From Bacteroidota bacterium (lineage in GTDB: Bacteria > Bacteroidota > Rhodothermia > Rhodothermales > Rubricoccaceae): DNA of 64,000 nt. Numbering within the stretch: position 1 is the stretch's first letter; every line of letters starts with the position of its first letter. The stretch lies in assembly GCA_039821555.1 (NCBI GenBank), contig JBCBNX010000002.1, forward strand, positions 360,864 through 424,863. The letters are read 5' to 3'. Below, piece after piece: positions 24,663-33,439 of this stretch. A program made the position numbers and the translations under genes. Below the pieces are notes generated by a model. The model did not search any database and was not told the DNA's origin. It saw nothing but the letters and a program-made list of their open reading frames with translations.

Positions 24663-26147
24663 ATGCAGGCTGTTCGCACCGACACCATCGCAGCGATCGC
24701 CACGGCGCGCGGGCAGGCGGCGCTCGCCATCGTGCGCATGTCAGGGCCGGAAGCCGTGCGAATCGTAGACGCGCGGTTCTCGAAGCGGCTCGGCAACGCC
24801 GACAGCCACACGGTGCACGTCGGCTACATCCTCGACGCCGAGGGCGCTGACAACGAGGCCCGGCGGCTCGACCAGGTCGTGGTGACGCTCTTCCGCGCGC
24901 CGCGCTCCGCTACGGGCGAGGATGTGGTCGAGGTGACGTGCCACGGGGGTGACGTGGCCCCGGCGCTCGTGCTGCGCAGCCTCCTCGACGCGGGCGCGCG
25001 GCTGGCCGAGCCCGGCGAGTTCACCCAGCGCGCCTTCCTCAACGGCAAGCTCGACCTCGCGCAGGCTGAGGCGGTCGCGGACCTCATCCATGCGCAGTCG
25101 CACCTGGCGCACCGCGTTTCGCTGCACCAACTCCAGGGCCGCACGTCGGTCGCGCTGCAGCAGATCCGGCAGGAGCTGATCCAGACCAAAGCGCTGATCG
25201 AGTTAGAGCTCGACTTCGTGGAGGAGGATGTCGAGTTCGCCGACCGGGACGAACTTCGGCGGCTGCTCAGCGAGGCGGCCCGGCTGCTCAGCGACCTCCT
25301 CGACACGGCGCGGCTCGGCGCCTATGTCCGCGACGGCGTGCGCGTGGTGATCGGCGGTCGCCCGAACGCCGGGAAGTCGACGCTGCTCAACGCGCTCGTC
25401 GAGCGCGACCGCGCCATCGTGAGTCCGGTCGCGGGGACGACGCGCGACGAGATCGAGGCCGAGCGCGAGATCGGCGGGCTGCGCTTCCGCTTCGTGGACA
25501 CGGCCGGCCTCCGCGAGACGGCCGACCTCATCGAGGCCGAGGGCGTCCGCCGCACCCACCGCAGCATCGACGCCGCCGACGTGCTCGTCTACGTCTACGA
25601 CGCGACGACGGGGCTGGACGACGAGGAGATGGCGTTTCTCGACACGCTGGCTGCTGAGCGCCCCCGCCTCCCCGTGCTGCGCGTAGCGAACAAGGCGGAC
25701 CTGCTCGCACCCCCTGTTTCCGGCGACAGTCGCTCCGCTCCTGCGTCACCGGAAACTGTCCCCCTCGAAACCGAGGGGGACAAATTGAGCGAAGCGAGAT
25801 CAGGGGGTGAAAGCGGGGCCGCCCCGCTCCTCCTCTCGGCCGAGCACGCGACCGCAGACCCGTCCCGTCTCGGCTCCCTGCGCGCCGCGCTCCTCGCCGC
25901 GGTCGCCGACGATCTCAGCGAGGCCGATAGCTCGCCCGTCGTCGTGAACGAGCGGCACCGGCAGCACCTCGCGGCGGCGCTCCAGGCCGTGCAGGCGGCG
26001 CAGCGCGCGCTCGACCTCGGCATCTCCGGCGACACGCTCTCGCTCGACCTCCGCGAGGCCCTCCACGAACTCGGCGCCATCACCGGCGAAATCACGAGCG
26101 ACGACGTGCTCGGGGCGATCTTCTCGCAGTTCTGCATCGGGAAGTAG
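24663..26147 (+). CDS. mnmE: tRNA modification GTPase MnmE, with an inserted repeat
   Basis: A 494-residue GTPase that with MnmG makes the 5-carboxymethylaminomethyl (cmnm) modification of wobble uridine. It has the N-terminal formyl-THF-binding domain (TIAAIATARGQAALAIVRMSG), a helical domain, and the G domain with P-loop GRPNAGKST, G3 DTAGLRET and G4 NKAD. The C-terminal FCIGK supplies the conserved Cys. ATG at 24663 is chosen for the usual N-terminus; upstream open frame is repeat DNA. About 33 extra residues sit between NKADLL and LLLSAEHA, encoded by a dispersed hairpin element (25709-25808). The frame is kept, so the enzyme may still work with a surface loop there. Confidence 0.95.
   Translation: MQAVRTDTIAAIATARGQAALAIVRMSGPEAVRIVDARFSKRLGNADSHTVHVGYILDAEGADNEARRLDQVVVTLFRAPRSATGEDVVEVTCHGGDVAPALVLRSLLDAGARLAEPGEFTQRAFLNGKLDLAQAEAVADLIHAQSHLAHRVSLHQLQGRTSVALQQIRQELIQTKALIELELDFVEEDVEFADRDELRRLLSEAARLLSDLLDTARLGAYVRDGVRVVIGGRPNAGKSTLLNALVERDRAIVSPVAGTTRDEIEAEREIGGLRFRFVDTAGLRETADLIEAEGVRRTHRSIDAADVLVYVYDATTGLDDEEMAFLDTLAAERPRLPVLRVANKADLLAPPVSGDSRSAPASPETVPLETEGDKLSEARSGGESGAAPLLLSAEHATADPSRLGSLRAALLAAVADDLSEADSSPVVVNERHRQHLAAALQAVQAAQRALDLGISGDTLSLDLREALHELGAITGEITSDDVLGAIFSQFCIGK
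25709..25808. repeat. Family 1 hairpin element, copy A (inside mnmE)
   Basis: A 100-bp element with inverted ends ACCCCCTG/CAGGGGGT. Hairpin 1 pairs GTTTCCGG with CCGGAAAC. Hairpin 2 is TGTCCCCCTCG/CGAGGGGGACA. Hairpin 2 recurs at 29840, 33289, 40738 and 49152, and the left half is most like the 49152 copy. It is read through in frame within mnmE. Confidence 0.85.
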
Positions 26148-26355
26148 TAAACAGGGGGAAGTAGTACGCCGTGCCGAAGAGCGCGGCGGTGCTCCAGGGC
26201 CGTAGGCAGATTGTGTCGCTCCCGCTTCTCAGTCTGGCGTGGCCTCGACGGCCCGAGACGGTCGCCTCGCACGGCTCCCTTTCGGCTTGTCACACTGCCG
26301 CGCAGGTCCGCGTACCTTCGGCTCCGTGCGTGCGCTTTCGCTGAGCCTGCCTGCC

Positions 26356-26976
26356 ATGTCCTCTGACGACCTCACCGCGCTGCTGGCCGACTTCCGAGCG
26401 GGCGACCGATCCGCCGTGGACGCTGTGCTACCCCTCGTCTACAATGAACTGGAGACGATGGCCCGGCAGCGCCTCCGGCGCGAGCGCGACGGTCATACAC
26501 TCGACACGGCCGCCCTCGTCCACGAGGCCTACCTCAAACTCGTCGACCAGACGCGGGCCGACTGGCAGAGCCGCTCGCACTTCCTCGGCGTCGCCTCCGT
26601 CGCGATGCGGCGGATCCTCGTCAACTACGCCCGCGACCGCCGGGCTGCCAAGCGTGGCGGCGACGAGGTGGCCGGAACGCTGCACGATGACGCGGTCGGA
26701 CGGGTCGCCCGCTCGGAGGACCTGCTGGCGCTCGACGAAGCCCTCGACCGGCTCGCGGCGCTGGACGAGCGCTCGGCGCGGGTCGTCGAGATGTGGTTCT
26801 TTGGCGGACTAGAGCAGCGCGAGATCGCGGGCGTGCTCGGCGTCTCCGAGAAGACGGTCCGCCGCGACTGGCAGGCTGCGAAAGCCTGGCTCAGTCACGC
26901 CCTCCGCGCCGATGCGTCGAACGATGCCAATACTTCAAGCGATACCAATGCGTCGAACGATTCGGGGGGCGGGTGA
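26356..26976 (+). CDS. ECF-like RNA polymerase sigma factor (kinase-linked)
   Basis: A 206-residue ECF-like sigma factor. Region 2: HTLDTAALVHEAYLKLVDQT and VNYARDRRAAKRGG. Region 4: EQREIAGVLGVSEKTVRRDW is a clear helix-turn-helix. The C-terminus ends in a low-complexity Ala/Asn/Asp/Ser tail (SNDANTSSDTNASND). The start is MSSDDLTALL at 26356; the open frame upstream lacks sigma features. The kinase-TPR gene begins 54 bp downstream, so the two are probably one transcript. This mirrors the 12673-15789 module, but with the sigma factor first. Confidence 0.92.
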   Translation: MSSDDLTALLADFRAGDRSAVDAVLPLVYNELETMARQRLRRERDGHTLDTAALVHEAYLKLVDQTRADWQSRSHFLGVASVAMRRILVNYARDRRAAKRGGDEVAGTLHDDAVGRVARSEDLLALDEALDRLAALDERSARVVEMWFFGGLEQREIAGVLGVSEKTVRRDWQAAKAWLSHALRADASNDANTSSDTNASNDSGGG

Positions 26977-27030
26977 CCGCTCGCGTCCCAAGATGGTGCG
27001 TTCTGGTTAGACTCCACACCTTGCTTTCCC

Positions 27031-29796
27031 ATGGCCGATGCTACGGCGCGCTGGACGCGCATCCAGACTCTTTTCGAGCAGGCCCGGGCGCGCCCGTCGG
27101 ACGAGCGGACGGCGTGGCTGCGGGCCGCCTGCGGCAACGAGCCTGAGGTGTACGACCACGTCGCCGCTATGCTCGACGGGGCCGAGCACGAGCACGATCT
27201 GTTCAGTGGTCAGGCGCTCGACCTGCTCCCGGCCGATCTCCTCCCATCGGAGGTGCTGAGCGTCAGCGGAATCGGATCGCGCGAGGGCGAGCGCGTCGGT
27301 CCCTGGGTGCTCGGCGCACGCCTTGGAAGCGGTGGGATGGGTGATGTCTACCGCGCCGTGCGTGCGGACGGGTTCGATCAGCAGGCCGCGCTCAAGCTCG
27401 TCAAGCCCGGTATGGACTCGCGGGCTGTGCTAGCCCGGTTCGAGGCCGAGCGGCAGATCCTGGCCCGGCTCCAGCACCCCGGCATCGCGCGCTTCCTCGA
27501 CGGCGGCCTCACGGAGGGCAGGCGGCCCTACTTCGCGATGGAGTACGTCGAGGGCGAGCCGATCACGGACTACTGCGACCGTCGCCGTCTCGGCGTTGAT
27601 GCGCGGCTCCAGCTCTTCGCAGACGTCTGCGAGGCGGTCCGCTACGCCCACCGGTCGCTGGTCGTCCACCGCGACCTCAAGCCGTCCAACATCCTCGCCG
27701 TTGAGCATGAGGAGGACGAGGCGCCCCGGCCGGTTCTGCTCGACTTCGGCATCGCCCGTGTGCTCGACGATGATCCCGACGACGATCACGGCGGCGGCCT
27801 CACGCGGACCGGCCAGCGCGTGCTCACGCCCTCCTACGCAGCCCCGGAGCAGATCCGAGGCGAGCCACCGACGACGGCCACCGACGTGTTCGCCTTGGGA
27901 AGTCTGCTCTATCGCCTCCTCTCCGGCGCGCGGCCTATCGAGACGGAGGGCCGGACGCCCGTGCAGGTGGAACAGGCCGTTCTGGAAGACGAGCCTATCG
28001 CGCCGAGCACAGCCGTGACGGCGGCGGCGGCGCAGCAACGCGGCACGACAGCGGACGCCCTTGCCAAGCAACTCCGCGGCGACCTCGACGTGATCTGCCG
28101 GACGGCGCTTCGCAAGGAGCCCGAGCGCCGCTACGGCTCCGCCGCCGAACTGCTGGCCGATGTGCAGCGGCACCTTGAGGGCTTGCCCATCGAGGCCCGC
28201 CCGGCGACGCGCACGTATCGCCTCCGCAAGTTCGTGGGGCGGCATCGGGGAGCGGTGGTCGTGACCGCTGCTGCGCTCGTCGCGCTGGTTGCGCTGACCG
28301 GGGTCTACACGGCTCGCCTGGCGGCCGAGCGCGACCGCGCAGAAGCCGAGGCGGCCACGTCGGCTCAGACCGTCGCGTTCTTGCGCGGGCTTTTCGAGGG
28401 GGCCAACCCCGACGCTAGACAGGGGCTCGACCTCACTGCGGCCGACCTGCTGGCTGCTGGCGCAAGGCGGATCGAGACGGACCTGGACGGCCAGCCCGAC
28501 GTGCAGGCGGCCATGCACCGTACCATCGGCGCGGTCTACCAGGACCTCGGCGCGTACGACTCGGCGCAGGTCCACCTCGAACGCGCGCTCACCCTCCACG
28601 AAGCACTCGGCGACCCGGTCGAGATCGCGACGGCTCAGACCACGCTCGGGGCCCTCCTCCGGCGAACGAGCGACTTGAAGCGCAGCATCGCCCTCCACCG
28701 CGCCGCCCTCGAAGCCCTCCAGACGCCTCGTAATCCCAGTGTAGAGGACATCGGTGCGGTCTACGTGTCACTCGGGGCGGCGCTTCACGACCGCGGTGAC
28801 CTCGACGAGGCTGAGGAGGCCTACCGCGCCGCCCTTCGCCACCTCGAACAGGCCGACGCTCCGCAGAAACGAGACAACGCGCTCAACAATCTCTCGGGGC
28901 TCCTCCACGACCGAGGGCACATCGAAGCCGCTGTCGGGATCGGCGAGCAACTCGTGGCGGCGCGCGAAGCGTTGCACGGGCCCATGCACACGTCCATCGC
29001 CCTCGCGCTGACGGGCCTGGGGGTCGCGTATCACGACCTGGGCCGCTACGACGAAGCCGAAGCGGCCTACCGGCGGGCCGTCGAGATCGACCGTGCCCTC
29101 CTCGGCGACGCGCACCCAGACCTCGCCGCCGACCTCAACAACCTCGGCATTTTCCTCGACGAGCGAGGAGAGCATGAGGAGGCGGAGGCCGTCTTCGAAG
29201 AGGCCCTGGCGATCAAGCGTGCTGTCTACGACGCCGACCATCCGCAGATCGCGACGACGCTGAAGAGCCTCGGCTTTCTCTACACCTCCACCGAGCAGCC
29301 CGAGGAAGCCGAGCGTCACTTTCAAGAGGCGCTCGCCATCCGACGGGTGGCCTATGGGGACGGCCATCCTGCCATTGCAGAGGTGCTGGGCGGGCTTGGG
29401 CGGCTCTACGGCAGCCAGAGCGACTACGACCGCGCCGCCCCGGCCTACGAGGAGGTGGCGGCCACCTTGAGCGAGGTCTTCGGGGCCGACCATCCCCACA
29501 CGGTCTACTACCAGATGCTCTACGCCGATGCGCTCCATCGCACCGGACGCGTTCGGGAGGCGGGGGTACAGTTCGAGGCGACCGTCCCCGTCGCACGCGA
29601 GGCGCTCCGCACCGACGCAGCGCGCGCGGCTCAGGTCGAGTTGTTCTACGGCCACCACCTCGCCGCGCAAGGACGCTGCGCGGAGGCGGCGACGGCGCTT
29701 CGCGAGGCAGAAGCGGTATACCAGCAGCTTGACGATCTGGAAGCCACGGCCCAGGTCGCAGCAGCTCTCGGCGACTGCGAGCAGGGTGCGCTCTGA
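27031..29796 (+). CDS. Transmembrane Ser/Thr protein kinase with TPR sensor
   Basis: A 921-residue Hanks-type kinase. Glycine loop LGSGGMGDVYRAV (about residue 99), AALKLV lysine, catalytic HRDLKPSNI (about 215), DFG in LLDFGIARV and APEQ are all present, so it should be active. A transmembrane helix at about residues 408-428 (VVVTAAALVALVALTGVYTA) precedes a C-terminal domain with many TPR/NPHP-type repeats (DLAADLNNLGIFLDERGEHE, IATTLKSLGFLYTSTEQPEE). It follows the sigma-factor gene and is probably its signal-responsive regulator. The GC-rich composition is even throughout, unlike its paralogue at 13324-15789. Confidence 0.93.
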   Translation: MADATARWTRIQTLFEQARARPSDERTAWLRAACGNEPEVYDHVAAMLDGAEHEHDLFSGQALDLLPADLLPSEVLSVSGIGSREGERVGPWVLGARLGSGGMGDVYRAVRADGFDQQAALKLVKPGMDSRAVLARFEAERQILARLQHPGIARFLDGGLTEGRRPYFAMEYVEGEPITDYCDRRRLGVDARLQLFADVCEAVRYAHRSLVVHRDLKPSNILAVEHEEDEAPRPVLLDFGIARVLDDDPDDDHGGGLTRTGQRVLTPSYAAPEQIRGEPPTTATDVFALGSLLYRLLSGARPIETEGRTPVQVEQAVLEDEPIAPSTAVTAAAAQQRGTTADALAKQLRGDLDVICRTALRKEPERRYGSAAELLADVQRHLEGLPIEARPATRTYRLRKFVGRHRGAVVVTAAALVALVALTGVYTARLAAERDRAEAEAATSAQTVAFLRGLFEGANPDARQGLDLTAADLLAAGARRIETDLDGQPDVQAAMHRTIGAVYQDLGAYDSAQVHLERALTLHEALGDPVEIATAQTTLGALLRRTSDLKRSIALHRAALEALQTPRNPSVEDIGAVYVSLGAALHDRGDLDEAEEAYRAALRHLEQADAPQKRDNALNNLSGLLHDRGHIEAAVGIGEQLVAAREALHGPMHTSIALALTGLGVAYHDLGRYDEAEAAYRRAVEIDRALLGDAHPDLAADLNNLGIFLDERGEHEEAEAVFEEALAIKRAVYDADHPQIATTLKSLGFLYTSTEQPEEAERHFQEALAIRRVAYGDGHPAIAEVLGGLGRLYGSQSDYDRAAPAYEEVAATLSEVFGADHPHTVYYQMLYADALHRTGRVREAGVQFEATVPVAREALRTDAARAAQVELFYGHHLAAQGRCAEAATALREAEAVYQQLDDLEATAQVAAALGDCEQGAL

Positions 29797-29839
29797 GAAG
29801 CACCTGGCTAATGGTTGCCGGGGGTTCACTGCTCGGCTC

Positions 29840-29958
29840 GGCTCCCCCTATCCGGCGTCGCCTCCGCTCGAACGGCTCGCTCTGCTCCTCGGACCGTCCC
29901 CCTCAAGTTTGAGGGGGACAGCTTGTGCGCCGTTACAGGCGTGCAAGCGGGGGGAGCC
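29840..29958. repeat. Family 1 hairpin element, copy B (upstream of the PA-like gene)
   Basis: A 119-bp element with inverted ends GGCTCCCCC/GGGGGAGCC and the shared hairpin CCGTCCCCCTC/GAGGGGGACAG (loop AAGTTT). It lies between the kinase gene and the protective-antigen-like gene, ending 145 bp before the latter's ATG, in the same orientation as copy C beyond that gene. Confidence 0.85.
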
Positions 29959-30103
29959 GCTCAGGCAACGTGGTCGGCAAGCTTCGCGGCAGGAAAATCA
30001 GAAGCCGGGTGTCCGGTGGGAAGCCGGAAGCGTGCGTGTAGGGACGAGGGCGACTCCGACGGGGACGCCCGGCTTCCGACCCACGCATCTTCTCATCAGT
30101 CCC

Positions 30104-33100
30104 ATGCCCCGCTTTCTACCTGGCCGCCTCCTACCTGGCCTTCTGGCCCTTCCACTCCTGGCCCTGCTTCTCGTGCTCGTCGGTGCTCCTCCGGCGGCGG
30201 CGCAGTCGTCGTGTCCGACCGGCTTCGAGATCCCCATCGGCCTGGCCGACGGCGACGGCGACTGTGTCCCCGACCTTATCGAGGTCACGGGCTACACCTA
30301 CGATGCCAGCGGCGGCGGTGCGCTCACGCCCTGCACGCCCGGCCCGGCCGACTGCTACGTCACCGACCCGACGACGTGGTCGAGCGACGGCGACCCCTAC
30401 AGCGACTTCCAGGAGGCGACGGGCATCAACCTCCCCACGATCCGCGCGCCCTACGGGCACCCGCTCGTCGCGGCGTCGCCCCAGATCAGCGTCGTCCTCG
30501 TCAACTATGTCTACACGCCGACCTCGACCATCCAGGACTCGCGTGGCGGGAGCCTCACGCAAGGCTCCTCGGTCACCGTCGGCACGTCGTTCACTGAGAC
30601 GCTGTCGGCAACCATCGGCAGTGAGGTCAGCCTCGTCGATCCGAAGGTCACGTCGGAGATCACCGCCTCGGAGTCGCGGACGACAAGCCAGGAGTCGACA
30701 CAGTCCACGGACGTCGAGATCAACTGGGAGACCGCCACGTCGGACACGTTCAACGAGGCTGCCACGCTCGCGCTCGACATCCGCGTGCGGAACACGGGGA
30801 GCGCCACGGCTCTCAGGATCGCGCCGCGCTTCAACGTCTACATCGGCGGCGAGCTGATCGCGACGATCCAGACGCCCGAGGCGTTTCAGACGACGCTCGG
30901 TCCGGGCGAGACCTCGACGGACGTGATCCGCGTCGACAAGCGCGACACGGGCGGCGTCACGCCGGAGGACATCGTGCTCTCGATTCCGCAACTCCGTAAG
31001 CTGCGGCGCGGTGCGCCCGTCGAACTGCGGATGGTGAGCCTCGAAGCCGAGGTGCTGCGCTGGAGCCAAGGCACCAACAACTGGTCATGCGGGTCGGATT
31101 CGAGCCCGTGCCTGTGGAGCAACTTCCAGCGCGAGATCGAGGCGCGCACGCTCCGCCTCAACGTTGACTTCGGCTACTCGGGCGATCCGGACGCCACCAT
31201 CCCGACGCGCTACCGCGACAACCCCTACCAGTTCGACGTCTTCACCGGCTCCCCGCGCGTCAACCCGCAGTTCACGCTGGCCGAGGTGCTGGGCTTCGTC
31301 GGGTTCGCGGAAGGCTCGGGCCCCTCATTCGCCATTGAGGGCCGTCCCTTCCCGGGCAGCGGTGGACGCGCATGGGTGGCGCTGAGTGGCCCCGAGCCCG
31401 GCCTCGACGGGCTGCGGTTCATCGACCACTGGGCCGCGTACGCCCTCAGCCAGGGCGGGGCCTCATGGCCGGGCGACCTGCTCGCGATGCCGATGCCGCG
31501 CGAGGCGAACCTGATCCTACTCAACGCTGCGCCGGGGCCGGGCGAGGCCGGGCCGGTCGTCACGGGCCGTCGTTTCAGTGCGGATCAGCGCTCGCTGAGC
31601 GTCTCCGCCGGGCCGAAGGGCGGGTTCCGACCCACATCAGCCACGGCCCACTTGTTCATCCAGGGCGAGGAAACCATCGTGGAGATGGTGCCCGCCAGCA
31701 CCTCGCCGGATGGGGCGAGCGTGACGTTCGCGCTTCCCACATCGACGTTCTTGCCGATCTCGGCGGAAGGCTCCTTCGTCGTCGTGCGGGACGGACTGGG
31801 CAACGAGCGGGCTACGTCTCTGGTGACGCCGTTCGGCACCCCCGCCACGTGCGACGAGGTACCCCGGCGCGTCTACACGAGCGGCAACGACCTCCCCAAC
31901 TTCAGCGGCGGCAACGTGACCACGGTGTTCGTCGACGGCGACCCCGACCTCCCGGCGAGCGTGTTCTGCGATGCGAGAGAGGGGACCGCAGACATGTATT
32001 TCTGGGCGCCGCAGGACCACCGGCTCGGGGCCGACGTGCGGCTCCGCGAAATCGCCATACTCGACGTGGCGCACCGCGTGGTCGTCGGCGAGGGTGTTGT
32101 CATTCGGAGCGAGGACGGCGGGGCGTCGTGGGTCCGCGTGGGCACGGCGGAGGGCGTCCCGAGCGGCAGGTTCTGGCTCGGCCTCGGCTTCCGCGAGAGC
32201 GGCACGCCAGGCAACGAGGCAGGCATCGCCGTGGCGCAGGACGGGACGATCATCTGGACCGAGAACGGCGGGCGGACCTGGGCTACGGCCTCCGTCGCGG
32301 GCACGCCGCAGCCGTTCGAGGCCGTCGACTATGCGGGCGGCGACACGTGGTACGCCGTCGGCGGCGACCGCGTCATCCGCTCGACTGACAACGGGCGCAC
32401 GTGGTCGTCTGTCCCAATCCCGCTCCCGAGCGGCCGTCGCTTCGCGCGCCTCGCCGCGGTCGAGTTCATCTCCGAGACCGAGGGCGTCGTCGGGGACGCC
32501 GGGATGAACGACGGGACCGGGCGCATCTATGCGACGCGCGACGGCCAGACCTGGACCGAGACGGCCGCCTACACCGACCACCGCGACATCGCCTACAACG
32601 GGCGCGACCTGTGGACCATCGTCGGCGACCAGGGCATCTGGGTGCAGGACGATCTCCTCGTGCCCGGGCCCAAGCGCCGCGTGCTCCCCGCGAACGGCGC
32701 GCGCTTCTGGAACGTCGATTTCGGCTCGCCCAACGTGGGCGTCGCGGTCGACTTGAATGAGAGCCGCAACGTCTTCCGCACCGAAGACGGCGGCGAGACG
32801 TGGCAGACGACGGGCGGCTACCCCGGCCCCGTGCAGACGGGACGGCAGCAGCTCATCGGCGTCGACATGCTCGACGAGAACGTCGGCGCGGTGGCGGGCT
32901 ACGGCGGTACGCTCGGCGCGACCGACTCCGGCGGCGGGGTCCCGACTTACGACACGCCCGTGAACACCTCCGACGAGGACGACACCGCGACGGCGCTCCC
33001 TGGACGAGTGGAGCTCTCGACGCCCGCCCCGAACCCGGTTCACCAGTCGGCCCGCGTGCGTTACGTGCTGCCCGAAGCAAGCAACGTCCGCGTGTCCGTC

Positions 33101-33265
33101 TACGACGTGCTCGGACGCGAGGTCGCCGTGCTCGCCGAGGGCGCGCGGCCCGCAGGCGAGGGCACGGTGCGCTTCGACGCAAGCCGGCTAGCCTCGGGCT
33201 TCTACGTGCTCCGCCTCCTCACCGAGCAGGGGGCCGCGACCCGCCGCGTGACCGTCGTGCGGTAG
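30104..33265 (+). CDS. Protective-antigen-like (binary toxin B) pore core with propeller and T9SS tail
   Basis: A 1053-residue exported protein; start chosen at MPRFLPGRLL, a strong signal peptide to AAAQ (residue 34). Right after it is DGDGDCVPDLIEVTGY (49-64), matching the protective antigen (PA) calcium site (Asp177/179/181, Glu188), then DPYSDFQEATG and GHPLVAASPQ. A Ser/Thr-rich stretch (about 140-225) fits the PA membrane-insertion loop; LALDIRVRNTGSATALRIAP and LIATIQTPEAF (about 222-260) match the heptamerisation domain. TLAEVLGFVGF (391-401) matches PA TLKEALKIAFGF. PA14 prodomain and furin site are absent. Residues about 690-960 are BNR/YCF48-like (WTENGGRTW, STDNGRTW, EDGGETW); the last 80 are a T9SS type A sorting domain. 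Homology is read by eye; pore formation is inference. No enzymatic partner gene is seen. Confidence 0.82.
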   Translation: MPRFLPGRLLPGLLALPLLALLLVLVGAPPAAAQSSCPTGFEIPIGLADGDGDCVPDLIEVTGYTYDASGGGALTPCTPGPADCYVTDPTTWSSDGDPYSDFQEATGINLPTIRAPYGHPLVAASPQISVVLVNYVYTPTSTIQDSRGGSLTQGSSVTVGTSFTETLSATIGSEVSLVDPKVTSEITASESRTTSQESTQSTDVEINWETATSDTFNEAATLALDIRVRNTGSATALRIAPRFNVYIGGELIATIQTPEAFQTTLGPGETSTDVIRVDKRDTGGVTPEDIVLSIPQLRKLRRGAPVELRMVSLEAEVLRWSQGTNNWSCGSDSSPCLWSNFQREIEARTLRLNVDFGYSGDPDATIPTRYRDNPYQFDVFTGSPRVNPQFTLAEVLGFVGFAEGSGPSFAIEGRPFPGSGGRAWVALSGPEPGLDGLRFIDHWAAYALSQGGASWPGDLLAMPMPREANLILLNAAPGPGEAGPVVTGRRFSADQRSLSVSAGPKGGFRPTSATAHLFIQGEETIVEMVPASTSPDGASVTFALPTSTFLPISAEGSFVVVRDGLGNERATSLVTPFGTPATCDEVPRRVYTSGNDLPNFSGGNVTTVFVDGDPDLPASVFCDAREGTADMYFWAPQDHRLGADVRLREIAILDVAHRVVVGEGVVIRSEDGGASWVRVGTAEGVPSGRFWLGLGFRESGTPGNEAGIAVAQDGTIIWTENGGRTWATASVAGTPQPFEAVDYAGGDTWYAVGGDRVIRSTDNGRTWSSVPIPLPSGRRFARLAAVEFISETEGVVGDAGMNDGTGRIYATRDGQTWTETAAYTDHRDIAYNGRDLWTIVGDQGIWVQDDLLVPGPKRRVLPANGARFWNVDFGSPNVGVAVDLNESRNVFRTEDGGETWQTTGGYPGPVQTGRQQLIGVDMLDENVGAVAGYGGTLGATDSGGGVPTYDTPVNTSDEDDTATALPGRVELSTPAPNPVHQSARVRYVLPEASNVRVSVYDVLGREVAVLAEGARPAGEGTVRFDASRLASGFYVLRLLTEQGAATRRVTVVR

Positions 33266-33288
33266 ACGGGAGTCGAATCGCGGCGCTA

Positions 33289-33388
33289 GCTCCCCCCGCC
33301 CTGCGTTGCCTGCGCTCCTCGGGCTGTCCCCCTCACGCGTGAGGGGGACAGTTTTGCGACCCTTTTTGGGGAGCGAAACGGGGGGAGC
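33289..33388. repeat. Family 1 hairpin element, copy C (downstream of the PA-like gene)
   Basis: A 100-bp element with inverted ends GCTCCCCCC/GGGGGGAGC and hairpin GCTGTCCCCCTC/GAGGGGGACAGTT (loop ACGCGT). It starts 23 bp after the PA-like stop codon, so copies B and C bracket that gene in the same orientation. Confidence 0.85.
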
Positions 33389-33439
33389 GGAGCCAGGCAC
33401 TCTGCTCCGTCATTTCCTGGAATCGGGGAGACCCTCGAC

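Noticed and set aside
29528..30103. Upstream extension of the PA-like reading frame
   Set aside because: It overlaps the end of the kinase gene in another frame and crosses repeat copy B. A strong signal peptide begins at 30104.
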